Source: AP-15 sp963777435
Lineage (GTDB): Bacteria > Pseudomonadota > Alphaproteobacteria > ATCC43930 > CGMCC-115725
NCBI GenBank assembly: GCA_963777435.1
Contig: CAVZQT010000002.1
Span: 682,001 to 746,000, forward strand
Direction of reading: 5' to 3'
Length of the DNA: 64,000 nt
A program made the position numbers and the translations under genes. Shown one piece after another: positions 63,858-64,000 of this stretch. The notes under the pieces are model-generated. The model was given only the letters and a program-made list of their open reading frames with translations, was not told where the DNA came from and made no database searches. How positions within the stretch are numbered: position 1 is the stretch's first letter; each line of letters begins with the position of its first letter.

Positions 63858-64000
63858 TCAGTTCGCGCCAGTTTCCGGGCCACGTTCGGTAAAGCGCGCT
63901 AAAAAATCGAAGGCCTCCTCGACCTCGCTGATCCGCATCCGCTTGACTGCCTCGATCGGAACGCCACTGACATTGGAAACAAGCTTCGCCTTGTATTTGC
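63858..64000 (-). CDS. Phage tail assembly chaperone, C-terminal part (runs off window)
   Basis: The minus strand at the right edge encodes KYKAKLVSNVSGVPIEAVKR, MRISEVEEAFDFLARFTERG and PETGAN, then a stop at 63858. The EVEEAFDFLARF block resembles the small tail-assembly chaperones (gpE/Mu gp41-like) that coat the tape measure during assembly. The start is outside the window. Confidence 0.6.
   Translation of the reverse strand, partial: KYKAKLVSNVSGVPIEAVKRMRISEVEEAFDFLARFTERGPETGAN

Overview
The window is a high-GC alphaproteobacterial chromosome segment. The clues are the gene orders rpsF-rpsR-DUF2232-rplI-cfa-dnaB, fabD-fabG-acpP-fabF-mltG-yicC-gmk and lptF-lptG-lptD-surA-pdxA-rsmA, the pair fdxA/carD, and a DUF1127 gene. 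It looks Rhodospirillales-like or a neighbouring order, but sequence reading alone cannot fix the genus.

Layout. 1-4 kb: end of a surface-polysaccharide locus (glycosyltransferase, ABC-2 exporter permease and ATPase, a less GC-rich polytopic membrane protein). 4.2-12.8 kb: housekeeping genes, mostly on the minus strand (PepP-type aminopeptidase, prmA, dnaB, cfa, rplI, rpsR, rpsF). 13-19.2 kb: plus-strand fatty-acid and cell-wall operon ending in gmk. 19.2-29.1 kb: a secreted phosphatase-family protein, then the minus-strand outer-membrane-biogenesis operon. 29.3-39.9 kb: GT83-like transferase, pepA, a small cassette (membrane protein plus Cas2-like protein) lying between pepA and holC, then ndk, a broken O-antigen ligase, an LLM-class oxidoreductase, small transport and glycosyltransferase genes, terB-like, fdxA and carD. 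39.9-42.4 kb: an esterase remnant, a catalase-like protein of uncertain role and a DUF1614 membrane protein. 42.5-48.1 kb: a complete selenocysteine operon, selD (fused to an FAD oxidoreductase domain), selA and selB. It is followed directly by sequence matching the 5' half of a tRNA-Sec.

48.3-64 kb: mobile DNA. Four small plus-strand genes come first; three of their four starts follow or overlap leaders built from a stem-loop with the invariant loop CTGCAAC and then CCCGAAAGGAA. Next is a winged-helix/TPR regulator facing a broken secreted-protein gene. Last is a long minus-strand Mu-like contractile-tail cluster, read from right to left: tail chaperone, tape measure with a lysozyme domain, DNA-circularisation protein, gp44/45/46/47/48-like baseplate proteins, an S74-chaperone tail fibre, a second fibre, a proline-rich protein and a small membrane protein. 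No capsid, terminase or integrase gene lies inside the window, so a prophage and a tailocin remain equally possible.

A recurrent feature is single-base frameshifts inside otherwise well conserved genes (pdxA, the small membrane protein, the Cas2-like gene, ndk, three in the O-antigen ligase, DUF1614, and many in the tail cluster). Most are repaired by deleting one base and give canonical lengths (Ndk 140 aa, PdxA about 337 aa). This points to insertion errors in the assembly or, for the tail cluster, decay. The first 21 kb and the sel operon are intact.
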